Assembly (NCBI RefSeq): GCF_020509005.1
Contig: NC_063013.1
Span: 1,178,001-1,242,000, forward strand
Direction: 5' to 3'
Origin: Fulvia fulva
Taxonomy: Eukaryota; Ascomycota; Dothideomycetes; Mycosphaerellales; Mycosphaerellaceae
DNA: 64,000 nucleotides
The notes beneath the pieces are model-generated. The model saw only the letters and a list, made by a program, of their open reading frames with translations, ran no database searches and had not been told where the DNA came from. Below, piece after piece: positions 45,640 to 55,889 of the stretch; position 1 is the stretch's first letter; the number at the start of each line of letters is the position of its first letter. The translations under genes were made by a program, and so were the position numbers.

Positions 45640-48600
45640 ATAGCGTCGTAAAAGTAAAGAGCGCCCTTAACTCGATAGGATAGGGCCCTATTATATATAC
45701 CGATAATACTATTAAATAGCGGAGTATAAAGAGCAATACGTAGAGCGACGACGCGCCCGGGAGAAGCGGAGGATAGCGACTAACTAGTATAACGACTATA
45801 GTAACTATAAGCCGCTAACTAAAAGAACTAGTATATAAAATATAGGATAGAAACGGTAGAATATACCGCTATCGTATACGAAATTATAGCTACCCTCGCG
45901 AACGCTAATCTACCCTACGAACGCGTAATCCGTAGCCTCCTCGAGAGCTTAGCTAAAGTAATCTAGGAGCTACTACGGGCTACGAAGACGCTAGCGCTAG
46001 TAAAAGACGTAATAAACGCCGACCTCCTACGGGAGATCTAAGCGCTTAGAAGAGCTAGGCCGGCGATATATACCTAAGCGGCTATAGTAGCTATAGAGTA
46101 ACCGACGTACTACGCTAGGCTAGTCTAGCGCGAGGTTATAATATATATCGATAACCCCGAAGAAAGAGAGCGGGTAGCGGTACTCTCGTATAAGCGCCTC
46201 GTAGAATAGGCGCGCTAGGCTAGTAAGTAGGACATTAATATAGCCTAGAAGCTAAGAAGCGGAGACGTATAGTATACGCTCGTAACTATAGTAGGGAGAC
46301 CGACGCTCCTTTAGAATGTAGCCTAGGCGGTCGAGGTACTAAATACGAAGAGCGTAATACCGGTCGCGCTAGTATACTAGGCCCTTATATACGGTATCCG
46401 AGTCGATACCTTCCTAGCGGATACTAGCCCGGTAGCGATAGGAGCGGTAATCGTAAAGGATAACTAGGCTACTATCCTAGGCCTCGTTATTACCCGGGCG
46501 TACTAGATAAAGAAGCCGGAACGAATAGAGCGGAAATATTCGTCGCTCGTAATCGCGTTTAAGTATAACGGCTAGAGGGCCTAAGCCGTAGAGAAGGGAC
46601 TAGTTCTTACCTACTCGTACTACTATATAGAGAAGTATAACTATACCTATATAGTAACCTAGTACTTCCGGTACTAGGGATTCGGGTACACTATAAAGTA
46701 CTATCGACGGGAGACCTAGTATAGCTACTACGCGATAGCGTATAATACCCCCGACTACCCCTAACCCGGGATAAGTAAGTACGCTAACTACGGTAGAGGC
46801 TATAAGGCGTAGATAGGTAGGTATAGAGTAAAGAGGTAGGCGGCGGAGTAGGTAGTAGGAGCGCGCCTAGGCGTACGATAGGTAGGAGGAGAAATAGCGA
46901 CCGTATTATACCGACCGAGGGTCGATACTAACGGTTTCTAGCTAGTTATAGAAGGAGGTAAGAAGAGGCGACCGAACGGTAATAGACGCCTAGTATATAG
47001 AGTAGGTCGACTAGCGCTTACCGACCCCTAGGCTTAGGCCTCTAGATAGACGCGTCTCGATACGACGATATTCCGCTCTTACGGAGGTAACGTACCCCTA
47101 CTAGTAGCCCCGGTAGCGGTAGCGGCCCCGCGATAGGATAGTAAGGGCGGGGACGACGATACCTAACCGCGGAGGTAGAACGGAGAACTATAGCTAATAT
47201 AATAGTCTAACTATAAATAATACGCTTACCTAGCTACCTATCGTATAGTATAACGCTAATAAGAGTAAGGATAAGGCCTAGAAGCCGCTACTTAGCCTCC
47301 TATACCCTAGCCGATACTACGTAGTCGCTATCTAGGAATAGTAGACGAACGGGAAGACGATACTTAGAGACCCGAGATACTACCTCGTAGTCCCTAAAGG
47401 TAACTAGCCGGTCGTACGGGTCTACTTCTACGTAAGTAAAGAAATCGCGATAATAACGTAGACGACCTATACCTACTCTAGCGACGTAGCTTCGCTACGG
47501 CTACGCCTTACCGACGGTAAAATAGTAGCTATCTATAACGCCTATAACTAGTACTCTATACCGGGCTTAATAGAAGACGATAGCTAGTTAGCTACTCTCT
47601 ACTAGCTCTAAGAAGCCCTTTAAGAGGATGCCGAGGTATATATCCTAGTCGGTAACCTTAACCTCTACTACCCGAGATAGGGAGGGGATAGCGTACTCTC
47701 GGCCTATCCGCCGCTAATATACTTATCGGCCTAATAGAAGTATCCGGCCTTAACCTAGTACTCCTAGTAGGTATAGTTACGTACTAATAGTAAAATACGA
47801 CCTAGACGCTTAACCTAACCTTCGCGACCTAATAGTTAGCCTAGCGGATAGTCTTCTATAATACGGACCTAGAACTCGATACCGGCTACCTAGACTACCT
47901 AGCTATCCGTATAACGTTTAGTATAGTATACCTATAAGCGCTACTAGCCCTCGAACCGCGGCCCTAGTAGAAGCGTATAGACTAGAAGGAGGTTAATAAG
48001 GCTCTAAAGGAACGAATAACGGCCCTTCTACCGCCGGTACTCCTCTACTTAGAGGCGGAACTCGACGCGGTAGTAGAGAACCTATAGTAGTATATCGCGA
48101 GAGTAATCCGGGATAGGATTCCCTAAGCCCGACTCTCTAAGTACGCGTCGCTAGCCTAGTTATAGGAATACCTAGACGTAGTCCGCTCTACGGTAGCGGC
48201 GAGGCGCTAGTAGAAGGAGACGAAATAGGACGCTATATACGCCCGATACCGCCGATTAGATAACGAGAAGGGTAGGATTATCCGGCGCTAGGGTAATATT
48301 GCGTAGCGCGACGCCGTTAGGGAAGCTATAGGAGACTAGAGTAAGGTCTAGAAGCTCGCTAAGTAGGCGCGTACGAGAAAGCCGGGGACGCCGCCGCTAC
48401 TACTATAATTCCCGCCTATCTATAATAGATAAGGGATCCTCTAGAAAACCTACTAAGATAGAGCCGACGTATTAGTAGAAGCGTTCTTCCCTCCTCTAGT
48501 TATAGCTCGGCTCGATAATATCGAGGGCTTTATATACCTAGTAGAGCTTAAGACTAGCTAAGAGGTAATAGAGGCGGAGGTACTAATAGTACTAAAAGTA

Positions 48601-50395
48601 GCGCTACTAGATAAGGCCCCTAGACTAGATAAGATCCCGAACCGATTCCTTAAATACTACCGCTAGATACTCGCCCCGTACCTCGCGGGACTATTTACGA
48701 TATACCTCCGGTAGTCCTACGTACCGACCCCTTCCCGGTACTTAAATATAGTCGTCCTCCGTAAGGAGGGTAAGGCTAGATACGACGTCGGGAAGGCCTA
48801 CCGCCCGATAGCCCTACTAAGTACGATCGGGAAGGCGCTAGAGCGTATTACGGCCGACCGTATCTCTAAGCTAGCCGAGAAGTACTAGCTCCTCCCGGCC
48901 GAGTAGATAGGAGCCCGGCTAGAGCGGTCTACTATAACGGCCCTAGAACTCGTTATAGAGTAGGTCTATATAATATAGGTAATACGCCGATAATAGGTCG
49001 CTACTCTACTATTACTCGATATCTTAGAGGCGTTCGATAAGGTCTTCTATACTAGATTACTTTATAACCTCCGGACGAAAGGTATACCTAGTTAGCTCGT
49101 CGCGCTCGTCTAGTCCTTCCTTACTAACCGATCTACGAGGCTTATCCTTAGAGAGTAGCGTAGACCCTATATATAGCCTACGGAAACGGGGATCCCGTAG
49201 GGCTCTTTACTCTCCCCGATCCTCGTCCTCTTCTTCGCCTCTATACTCCTACCGCTACTTAGGGGTAGCGCCGGCGGTACTAACTCCTATATAGGCTTTG
49301 TCGACGATACGAATATCCTAATATATAGTAACTTAACCGAAACTAACTATCGCTAACTCGAAGCGGCGCTCGAGGTATATAACGACTAGGCGGAGCGGTA
49401 CGGAGCGGTCTTCGTACCTAAAAAGTACTAGATAATCTACCTTACGAGGACCCTAAAGAAGTATAACCTCTAGGCTACTATCGAGGCCGGAACCGGCGGA
49501 AGCTAGATCACTCCGTAGCTATCTATCCGGGTCCTAGGATTCTAAGTAGATACGTAGCTCCGATAGTACGTCTACCTAAAGTAACTCTAGTAGCGTAGGG
49601 ACTAGAGTAAGGCCTTAGTTATACGTCTCGCGGCCTCTACGTAGGGCGTAGCCTTTATAAAGGTACGCTAGCTATATAGCTCTATCGTCCGGCTAGTAAT
49701 TATCTTTAGGGCGCTAGTCTAGTATCTATCCTACGCGACTAGCTAGCTAAAACAGATCTAAAACGTATAGACTAAATACCTCCGTAAAGTAATAGGGGTA
49801 TACCGTACTATACTAATATAGGTCCTAGAGAAGGATACGTAGATCGCGCTACTAGACCTCTACCTCCGATAGCTCGCTATAAGCTATACGCTATAGACGG
49901 CGAATAGTAAGGTAGAGAGCGATATCCGCGCGGCGTACTAGGTAATTACGATACGCCTTCGACCGGTAGCGCGTAGAGGGAGGGTACGACTATAGCTATA
50001 GCTATAGCGGCGGCCCGAAGCGTAATAGACCCCTAGAATAAAGTTCTAGGCACAGGCCCTAGCTAGTAGTATACCCGTAATAGGAGCGGGATAGGGACGT
50101 AAGAGTCGGAAAGCTATAGTAGACGCGGTCCGCGGATATATATAGGGGATCTAGAACGAGCGGTAAGGCGAAAGGTACCTAAACGGGTAACTACTACGGC
50201 GACGAACGTATCGAAGGGAGGACTATAACGATTTATAGTCGTATTAATACAAAGTCGCTAGGTACGTAGGAAAGAGGAGCGCGAGGTACGCCGAGGCTAT
50301 ATATATACCGAAGTGCTACGCTAGTACGCGCGGTTACGTAACCTACGTACTAGCTAGACATTCGCTAGGCCTAGGGCCGTAATACTACCCCCCCC
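45640..50395 (+). mobile_element. Full-length but RIP-degraded LINE of a second family
   Basis: Plus-strand ORF1 at about 45,850-47,100 ends in a ruined CCHC knuckle series (about 46,655-46,760, reading FRY*GFGYTIKYYRRET*YSYY with Cys and Gln codons mutated). ORF2 starts near 47,180 with the endonuclease (NANKSKDKA, VVAI, VYFYVSKEIAITT, ILVGNLNLYYP), then RT at about 48,600-49,350 (DKAPRLDKIPNRFL, YRPIALLSTIGKALERI, LLLDILEAFDKV, GFVDDTNIL) and a C-terminal region to about 50,360. It resembles the intact LINE in layout but is too different to be the same family. The exact 5' end is unclear (between 45,430 and 45,700), and no (CTAT)n tail is visible. Confidence 0.82.
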
Positions 50396-50895
50396 TTCAA
50401 AATCGCGCTTAGTCCCTTAAGCTCGTAGTATAGCCGCTATAAACGCGGCGTTATCCTCTATATTATCCTCTATACCGTCTATCTTATCTATCTTCGTTAG
50501 TCCGGTATCGTATTCGTTAATCTTAGTATTATCGTATCCTCCGCGGTAGCTAACCTAGCCTATACGAGTCGTAATTTCGTTTCTGTCGTAGCGATATATA
50601 AACTCCGCGAAGGAGTCCGTTATAGTAGCTATTACTTAAGTCGAGGTGGAGCTACGGTACCTATTACTAGCTTAAGCTAGCGGTATATCCGTAGTTACCG
50701 AGTTAAGAGAAGTATACTACTTATATTAACGTATATCCGGTACTTACCTACTAACGGTCATCTTTCTTAAAGTAGCCGCCTACGGGCTATTATAAGTACT
50801 AGTATTAGGTTCGTAATACGTAACTACCGGAAGAGCTATAGGTACCTACGCGAATAACTTACGTAGCCTACCTATAGTTACCGGGTTAGACGTGA

Positions 50896-50910
50896 CTATT
50901 AACGAAGCGT
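50896..50910 (+). repeat. Left target-site duplication of the intact LINE
   Basis: CTATTAACGAAGCGT, repeated exactly at 55,875-55,889. Confidence 0.93.
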
Positions 50911-50980
50911 AAAGGGAATCATCGATCTCTGCGCCAAAACACGACACATTCGAAAGCTCTTATCAAGGCCATTCCAACGA

Positions 50981-50988
50981 TATAAAAA
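50981..50988 (+). promoter_or_regulatory. TATA-like box in the LINE 5' UTR
   Basis: TATAAAAA, 70 bp inside the element and about 130 bp before the ORF1 ATG. LINEs need internal promoters, so this may mark one, but a TATA box at +70 is not evidence of a start site. Confidence 0.35.
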
Positions 50989-51119
50989 GCAGGCCACTGC
51001 CCCTAGGACTGAGGGAGTTCTACCTCATTCAATCTGGACAGCTTGAAGCTCTCTTCACCCTGTTTCTTCAGCTCCAAACGCCGCGGAGGTGCCTAGCTAC
51101 ATTAGGCAACTCCTAGGCA

Positions 51120-52397
51120 ATGGCAGCCCAGGCTACGGCACTAACGGCGCCTACGGCCCTACAGGCGAAGCCCCCCCAAGACAACTGGCAGCAACTTATA
51201 GAGGACGCAAAAAGCATGGAAACTAACGATCAGCTCCCTTACCGGTCTCTACAGGTAATGATCACTCAGCTACGCACGGCGCTTGTACTGTCGTATCACC
51301 GAGGGCAACAAGAAATGAGGACGACGTCCCAGGCGATTAGCAAGGCCACCCGGAATCAACACCCCCATAGCTGGGCATCGGTCGCGGCATCGATACCAGG
51401 CCCCCGCCCAACGTACGATGCAGTTACGATCCGCATTGTAGCAAAGGAAGACCAGGCCGAAGTTGCGAAGCTATCGAACAAGGAGCTCGCCCAACGAATC
51501 AACCAACCAGGGGTGGTCGCAGTGAACCAACAGTCCAACGGCACTCTACAGATCTATACTAGCTCTGCTACTGCTAGGAGGCACCTAGAGGCACAGCCAC
51601 AGTGGGCATCTAAGGTTGCGGCATCAGCGAAGGTCTCAACGAAACAATTCACGATCCTAGTCCACGACATGCCTAAGGAGTTTGACCCAACCAACCAGGG
51701 TCACCTACGCGCTCTCCAAGAGGACAACCCGGTCACTCTTAACTCTCCAATCCAGAAGGCGACTTGGCTCCATAGGAAATGGCCAGAAGGCAAGAAGGCC
51801 TCGGCGCTAATAGTATGGCTACAAGACGCGAAATCGGCGGATCTAGCGATAGAACAAGGCCTGGTCTGGCAATACAGCCTCAAGACAGTAGAAAAGCACT
51901 CCTCATCCTTTCGTGTCCTCCAATGCTTCAAATGCCAACAGTATGGACACCAAACCTACACGTGCACAAACAAGCAGGCCTGCTCGAACTGTGCAGGAGA
52001 CCATATGTCTAGGGACTGTACATCGACTACGAGACGGTGCGCGAACTGTCCGGGGCACCACCCATCGTATAGTGCGGAATGCCCACAGCGGAAACTAGCG
52101 AAAAACAAGGCAATCACAAACAGAACCGTCGCCCCAAGATTCTACGGCGACCGTGAGGCTAGCCCACACCGGAACCAACTAGCGGCGGTCGGGCACAAGC
52201 GCCCTAGGGCCGAGAACGATGTAAAGGATGCGCAGCCTAGGGCGTACGGGAGGCCACGTGCTCTGCTAGCTGCGGCGAGGGAATCTAACCAGGCCCGGCT
52301 CCCCTTTAGTACACAGCCGACAGGCGTAGACCAGGACGCACAGGGCAGTAGGACACAGGACGATACAGAGGAAATGATTGTCGATGCCGATGACTAG
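51120..52397 (+). CDS. LINE ORF1: gag-like RNA-binding protein
   Basis: 425 aa, intact. The N-terminal part has predicted helices (residues 1-90), then a basic/hydrophobic middle (TIRIVAKEDQAEVAKLSNKE, then FTILVHDMPKEFDPTN), an RRM-like fold by inference. Three CCHC zinc knuckles follow at about residues 265-325: CFKCQQYGHQTYTC, CSNCAGDHMSRDC and CANCPGHHPSYSAEC. Such proteins coat element RNA and help form the ribonucleoprotein. The tail is Arg/Gln-rich and ends acidic (TEEMIVDADD). Its stop codon overlaps the ORF2 start region. The start is the first ATG, 209 bp into the element, with a 5' UTR rich in CpA. Confidence 0.93.
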   Translation: MAAQATALTAPTALQAKPPQDNWQQLIEDAKSMETNDQLPYRSLQVMITQLRTALVLSYHRGQQEMRTTSQAISKATRNQHPHSWASVAASIPGPRPTYDAVTIRIVAKEDQAEVAKLSNKELAQRINQPGVVAVNQQSNGTLQIYTSSATARRHLEAQPQWASKVAASAKVSTKQFTILVHDMPKEFDPTNQGHLRALQEDNPVTLNSPIQKATWLHRKWPEGKKASALIVWLQDAKSADLAIEQGLVWQYSLKTVEKHSSSFRVLQCFKCQQYGHQTYTCTNKQACSNCAGDHMSRDCTSTTRRCANCPGHHPSYSAECPQRKLAKNKAITNRTVAPRFYGDREASPHRNQLAAVGHKRPRAENDVKDAQPRAYGRPRALLAAARESNQARLPFSTQPTGVDQDAQGSRTQDDTEEMIVDADD

Positions 52398-55300
52398 CCT
52401 CGACACGCTTAGCATCATCCAGTATAACGTCAACCATAGCAAGGATATAGTCCAGAACCATTTCCTACACGAGGCGGACCCGCGCGTCCACCACGTCCTT
52501 GCAATCCAGGAGCCATGGATTAACCCGCACCATAAGAGACCAACGACCTGCAAGTCACCAGGCTACACGACATGCCTACGAGGCGACGGCAGACCCCGCA
52601 CGTGCTTCTATGTCAGCAAGGACATACTGGAATCCGACTGGGAGGTAGTGTACTACGCAGACGAAGAAGGCGGGGGCGATATTACCTCCCTCCACGTGGG
52701 TAGTACCTGGATACACAACCTATACATGCAACCGCCAGCCTCGAGGTCTAGCCGCGACCTAGGGGTCTGCAGACACCTAGACAGTGCGCTCAAGAGACAA
52801 GGGTGCCACATCGTAGTAGGAGACTTCAACATACACCACCCTTCCTGGGAAAGCCTTATGCAGCCGCACCCTATAGCCGACGAAGTACTCGACTTGATGG
52901 CGAGCAACGCAATTGCCCTCAATACCCCGAAGGACCTGGGCACCTGGAAGAGAGGGGGACTCCAAGGCACGATCGACCTCTCCTGGATCTCAGATAGCCA
53001 CTACCACACGGTAACCTACTGTGGGATCGAACATGAGCTCGAGGCGTCGTCAGACCACATGCCAGTCAGGACCTCTATTGCGACACAGATACAACGCACA
53101 CCAGCGAGAACCCCTAAGCCAAACTGGGGAAAGGCCCACTGGGCCAACATCCAGGCGTACCTCGATGACTCCAAGAGGCTAGTCCAGATTGCGCAGCAGC
53201 AATACAACAGTAAAGACGAGATAGACGAAGCAGTCCAGGGGTTGACAGACGAAATAAGAAAAGCGACCTCACTTCACGTTCCGCTTGCCCAACCAACGAC
53301 ATGGTCCAAACCATACTGGACGCCGGAGTGCACTGCGGTAGTAAGAGAAGCAAGGAGAGCCCGCCGGGTGTGGACGAGCAGCCATAGCGAGGAGGCCTGG
53401 AACGTATACAGGGAGGCATGCCAACAGAAGAAAGCCATAATACGGAGGGAGAAAGCAGTCGGCTGGAGGGCCACAGTGGAAGAAATCGCCGGCAAGCCAG
53501 AGAGGATGTGGAAGCTAGCGAAATGGGCCCGACAGGACCCTACACAGGGCCCCTCCTTCTCTATCCCAGCGCTACAATCGCCTAGTGGCCCGGTTAGCGA
53601 CCCCGAGGCCAAGGCGCGTCTACTGGCTAGCAAGTTCTTCCCACCCCCAGTCGAGGCTGATCTAAGCGACATAAACAGCTCTACTCCCCTAGCCCCTAGC
53701 ATCGCGGTCCAACAGGAGGTGTCCGAGGGAGAAGTTACCGCTGTGCTGAGGAAGTTGCCGGCGAAGAAAGCCCCGGGGCCGGATGGGATCCCAAACGAGC
53801 TACTAAAGAAGTGTAGAGATCAACTAGCCCCAGCAGTTGCAGCGATCTTCAACGCCTGCCTACAGACCGGATACCACCCGATAGCTTTTAAACAATCGAC
53901 GACAGTGGTCCTACGCAAGCCGCAGAAGGAAGACTATACGCAGGTGAAGTCGTACCGCCCAATTGCGCTCCTTAACACTCTTGGGAAGGCGCTTGAGAAG
54001 CTGGTTGCAACGAGACTCTCCGAGGCGGCAGAGGAACACTCCCTACTCCCGGACACCCAGATGGGTGCGCGCCCACAGCGATCGACGCTATCCGCGATGG
54101 AACTTATCACCTCTCAGGTAAAGGCCATCTGGTATAAGAATAGGGACAAGGTGGCTTCCTTACTTAGCCTAGACATATCGGGAGCCTTCGACTACGTGTC
54201 ACACCCGCGGCTTCTCTACATCCTAAGGTCGAAAGGACTCCCTGAGTGGCTTGTCAACTTCGTACGGTCCTACCTCCAAAACCGCAGTACGTCGATCCTG
54301 GTCGGCCAGTACAGAAGCCCATTTCAAGCAGTCCACACTGGAATCCCGCAAGGCTCAACGCTAGCACCTATTCTGTTCCTCTTCTTTATGGCGACGCTGC
54401 TCCCAGCCCTAGAATCCCAGAACACCGCTGCGAGCGGCTTCGTAGACGACACAAACATCCTAGCGTGGTCTTCCTCGACTGAGGAGAACTGTAGGCTACT
54501 AGAAGAGAAGCACAAGATCTGCGAGGACTGGGCTAGGAGGCACGGGGCTCGGTTTGCCCCAGAAAAGTACAATCTGATACACTTTACGCGCCGGCCACGG
54601 TTCCACAATATGCAAGCTTCTATCCAGATACAGGGGCACACGACTAACCCGGCAAATCAGCTCAGGATCCTCGGACTATGGGTGGACCCGGCGCTACGGT
54701 GGAGGAAGCACGTACAGGCAATATTACGGAAAGCTGAACAGAATATGGCATCATGCCAGAGGCTCACTGCGTCCACATGGGGGGCGGACTTCCGGCAGTC
54801 ACGACTTCTATATACGGCTATTGTACGGCCAGTCCTTACCTATGGCAGCCAAGTGTGGTCCTTAGGCGAGAGGGCCTGCCCATCGAAGGGACTCGTCGCG
54901 CCGCTAGCGAAGATCCAAAACCAATGCCTAAGGAAGGTCACCGGGGCATATAAGTCGACACCAACGAGGATGCTTGAGCACGAGACCGCTATACCGCCGA
55001 TCGACCTATACATCCAGGGACTACGGACCTCCTACTTAGGCAAGTCGGCACAGTACCCAGTACAGAAGGTCATCGCCAGTGCAGTCGCAAGGGCCCGCGA
55101 ATCAGTACCAGCGCACAAGGGCATTCGACCCGGAAACGAGCCGAACTACCGGGCAAGGGACGAACAGCTAGCAACACAATGGGAAGGTGAGAAATCGTTT
55201 GTAGAGCAACTATGGAAAGAGAGGTGGAACAACCAGGTTGTAGGGCATAGTGGACGCCCTCAGCCAGCGGGACAACCTAAGGAATGGTCAGCTACAAAAT

Positions 55301-55701
55301 CCGCGGTCAAGCACCCCCCGAAGCTCATCCACTACCGCCTTACGAGGGCACAGAGTAGCATAGCAACCCAACTGCGAAGCGAACACATCGGCCTCCAGGG
55401 GTACCTATCATGGAGGAAGGTTCCAGGATACACGAATACTAGCTGCCCCTGCGGCTATCGCTCCCAGAACGTACGGCACGCACTCCTCGTCTGTCCGAGG
55501 TGGTCGCTAGGAAGGGGGGAGTGGATGGCAAAGGCGAGGAACCGGACGATTGGGGCACTTCTTAACAACGCTGAAGACCTACGGCGCATTACGAACTGGA
55601 TACTAGAGAAGGGCTGGCTAGAACAGTACCGCCTAGTAGGAGCAGTTCAGGAAGAGAGGACACGACGCAGCGCGACGAGACCGGCTAGGAGCGGGGGCTA
55701 A
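52384..55701 (+). CDS. LINE ORF2: endonuclease and reverse transcriptase
   Basis: 1,105 aa from the first ATG (52,384); the ATG at 52,390 is equally possible. The apurinic-like endonuclease domain (residues ~10-230) shows the set IIQYNVNHSKD, AIQEPWIN, VVGDFNIHHPSWES, TIDLSWIS and SSDHMPVRT, with catalytic Asn, Glu, Asp and His all present. RT (about 440-740) shows KKAPGPDGIPN, YRPIALLNTLGKALEK, SLDISGAFDYVS, TGIPQGSTLAPILFLFF and FVDDTNILAW with the two catalytic Asp. A C-terminal CCHC motif (CPCGYRSQNVRHALLVC) ends the enzyme. The protein nicks target DNA and primes reverse transcription there. It is in the +1 frame relative to ORF1 and overlaps it by 14 nt from the first ATG. No broken motifs seen. 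Confidence 0.95.
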   Translation: MPMTSLDTLSIIQYNVNHSKDIVQNHFLHEADPRVHHVLAIQEPWINPHHKRPTTCKSPGYTTCLRGDGRPRTCFYVSKDILESDWEVVYYADEEGGGDITSLHVGSTWIHNLYMQPPASRSSRDLGVCRHLDSALKRQGCHIVVGDFNIHHPSWESLMQPHPIADEVLDLMASNAIALNTPKDLGTWKRGGLQGTIDLSWISDSHYHTVTYCGIEHELEASSDHMPVRTSIATQIQRTPARTPKPNWGKAHWANIQAYLDDSKRLVQIAQQQYNSKDEIDEAVQGLTDEIRKATSLHVPLAQPTTWSKPYWTPECTAVVREARRARRVWTSSHSEEAWNVYREACQQKKAIIRREKAVGWRATVEEIAGKPERMWKLAKWARQDPTQGPSFSIPALQSPSGPVSDPEAKARLLASKFFPPPVEADLSDINSSTPLAPSIAVQQEVSEGEVTAVLRKLPAKKAPGPDGIPNELLKKCRDQLAPAVAAIFNACLQTGYHPIAFKQSTTVVLRKPQKEDYTQVKSYRPIALLNTLGKALEKLVATRLSEAAEEHSLLPDTQMGARPQRSTLSAMELITSQVKAIWYKNRDKVASLLSLDISGAFDYVSHPRLLYILRSKGLPEWLVNFVRSYLQNRSTSILVGQYRSPFQAVHTGIPQGSTLAPILFLFFMATLLPALESQNTAASGFVDDTNILAWSSSTEENCRLLEEKHKICEDWARRHGARFAPEKYNLIHFTRRPRFHNMQASIQIQGHTTNPANQLRILGLWVDPALRWRKHVQAILRKAEQNMASCQRLTASTWGADFRQSRLLYTAIVRPVLTYGSQVWSLGERACPSKGLVAPLAKIQNQCLRKVTGAYKSTPTRMLEHETAIPPIDLYIQGLRTSYLGKSAQYPVQKVIASAVARARESVPAHKGIRPGNEPNYRARDEQLATQWEGEKSFVEQLWKERWNNQVVGHSGRPQPAGQPKEWSATKSAVKHPPKLIHYRLTRAQSSIATQLRSEHIGLQGYLSWRKVPGYTNTSCPCGYRSQNVRHALLVCPRWSLGRGEWMAKARNRTIGALLNNAEDLRRITNWILEKGWLEQYRLVGAVQEERTRRSATRPARSGG

Positions 55702-55862
55702 CGGGGTAGTGACATGGACTACGTACGTTCAGAGGGAAAGCTAATCTAGACAAGGAGTAGTCGGGGGCGGGAAGGGTTTTCACCTATTCGGGTTTCCCTT
55801 TGTACATAACAATAGATATATACCTGCATAGGCCGGATAGGGTCCTAGAACAGGGGAATGAC

Positions 55863-55878
55863 AAATCTATCTATCTAT
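55863..55878 (+). repeat. (CTAT)n tail of the intact LINE
   Basis: AAATCTATCTATCTAT ends the element and merges with the target duplication beginning CTAT. The same tail type ends the copies at 7,187, 38,643 and 44,441. Confidence 0.9.
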
Positions 55879-55889
55879 TAACGAAGCGT
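55875..55889 (+). repeat. Right target-site duplication of the intact LINE
   Basis: CTATTAACGAAGCGT, exact match to 50,896-50,910. Confidence 0.93.

Larger units (their letters stand above)
50911..55874 (+). mobile_element. Intact full-length LINE retrotransposon, un-RIPed
   Basis: About 4.96 kb flanked by a 15-bp duplication (CTATTAACGAAGCGT). Has a 209-bp 5' UTR, overlapping intact ORF1 and ORF2, a 3' UTR and a (CTAT)n tail in place of poly(A). CpA, TpG and CpG are all normal, in sharp contrast to the RIP-mutated Gypsy it sits in. Two RIP-mutated relatives of the same family are at 6,688-7,187 (+) and 38,643-40,744 (-). Both frames are uninterrupted, so the element may be mobile. Domain order (gag-like ORF1, EEP endonuclease, RT, zinc motif, no visible RNase H) fits the Tad1/I-type fungal LINEs; the exact clade is not determined. 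Confidence 0.95.
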
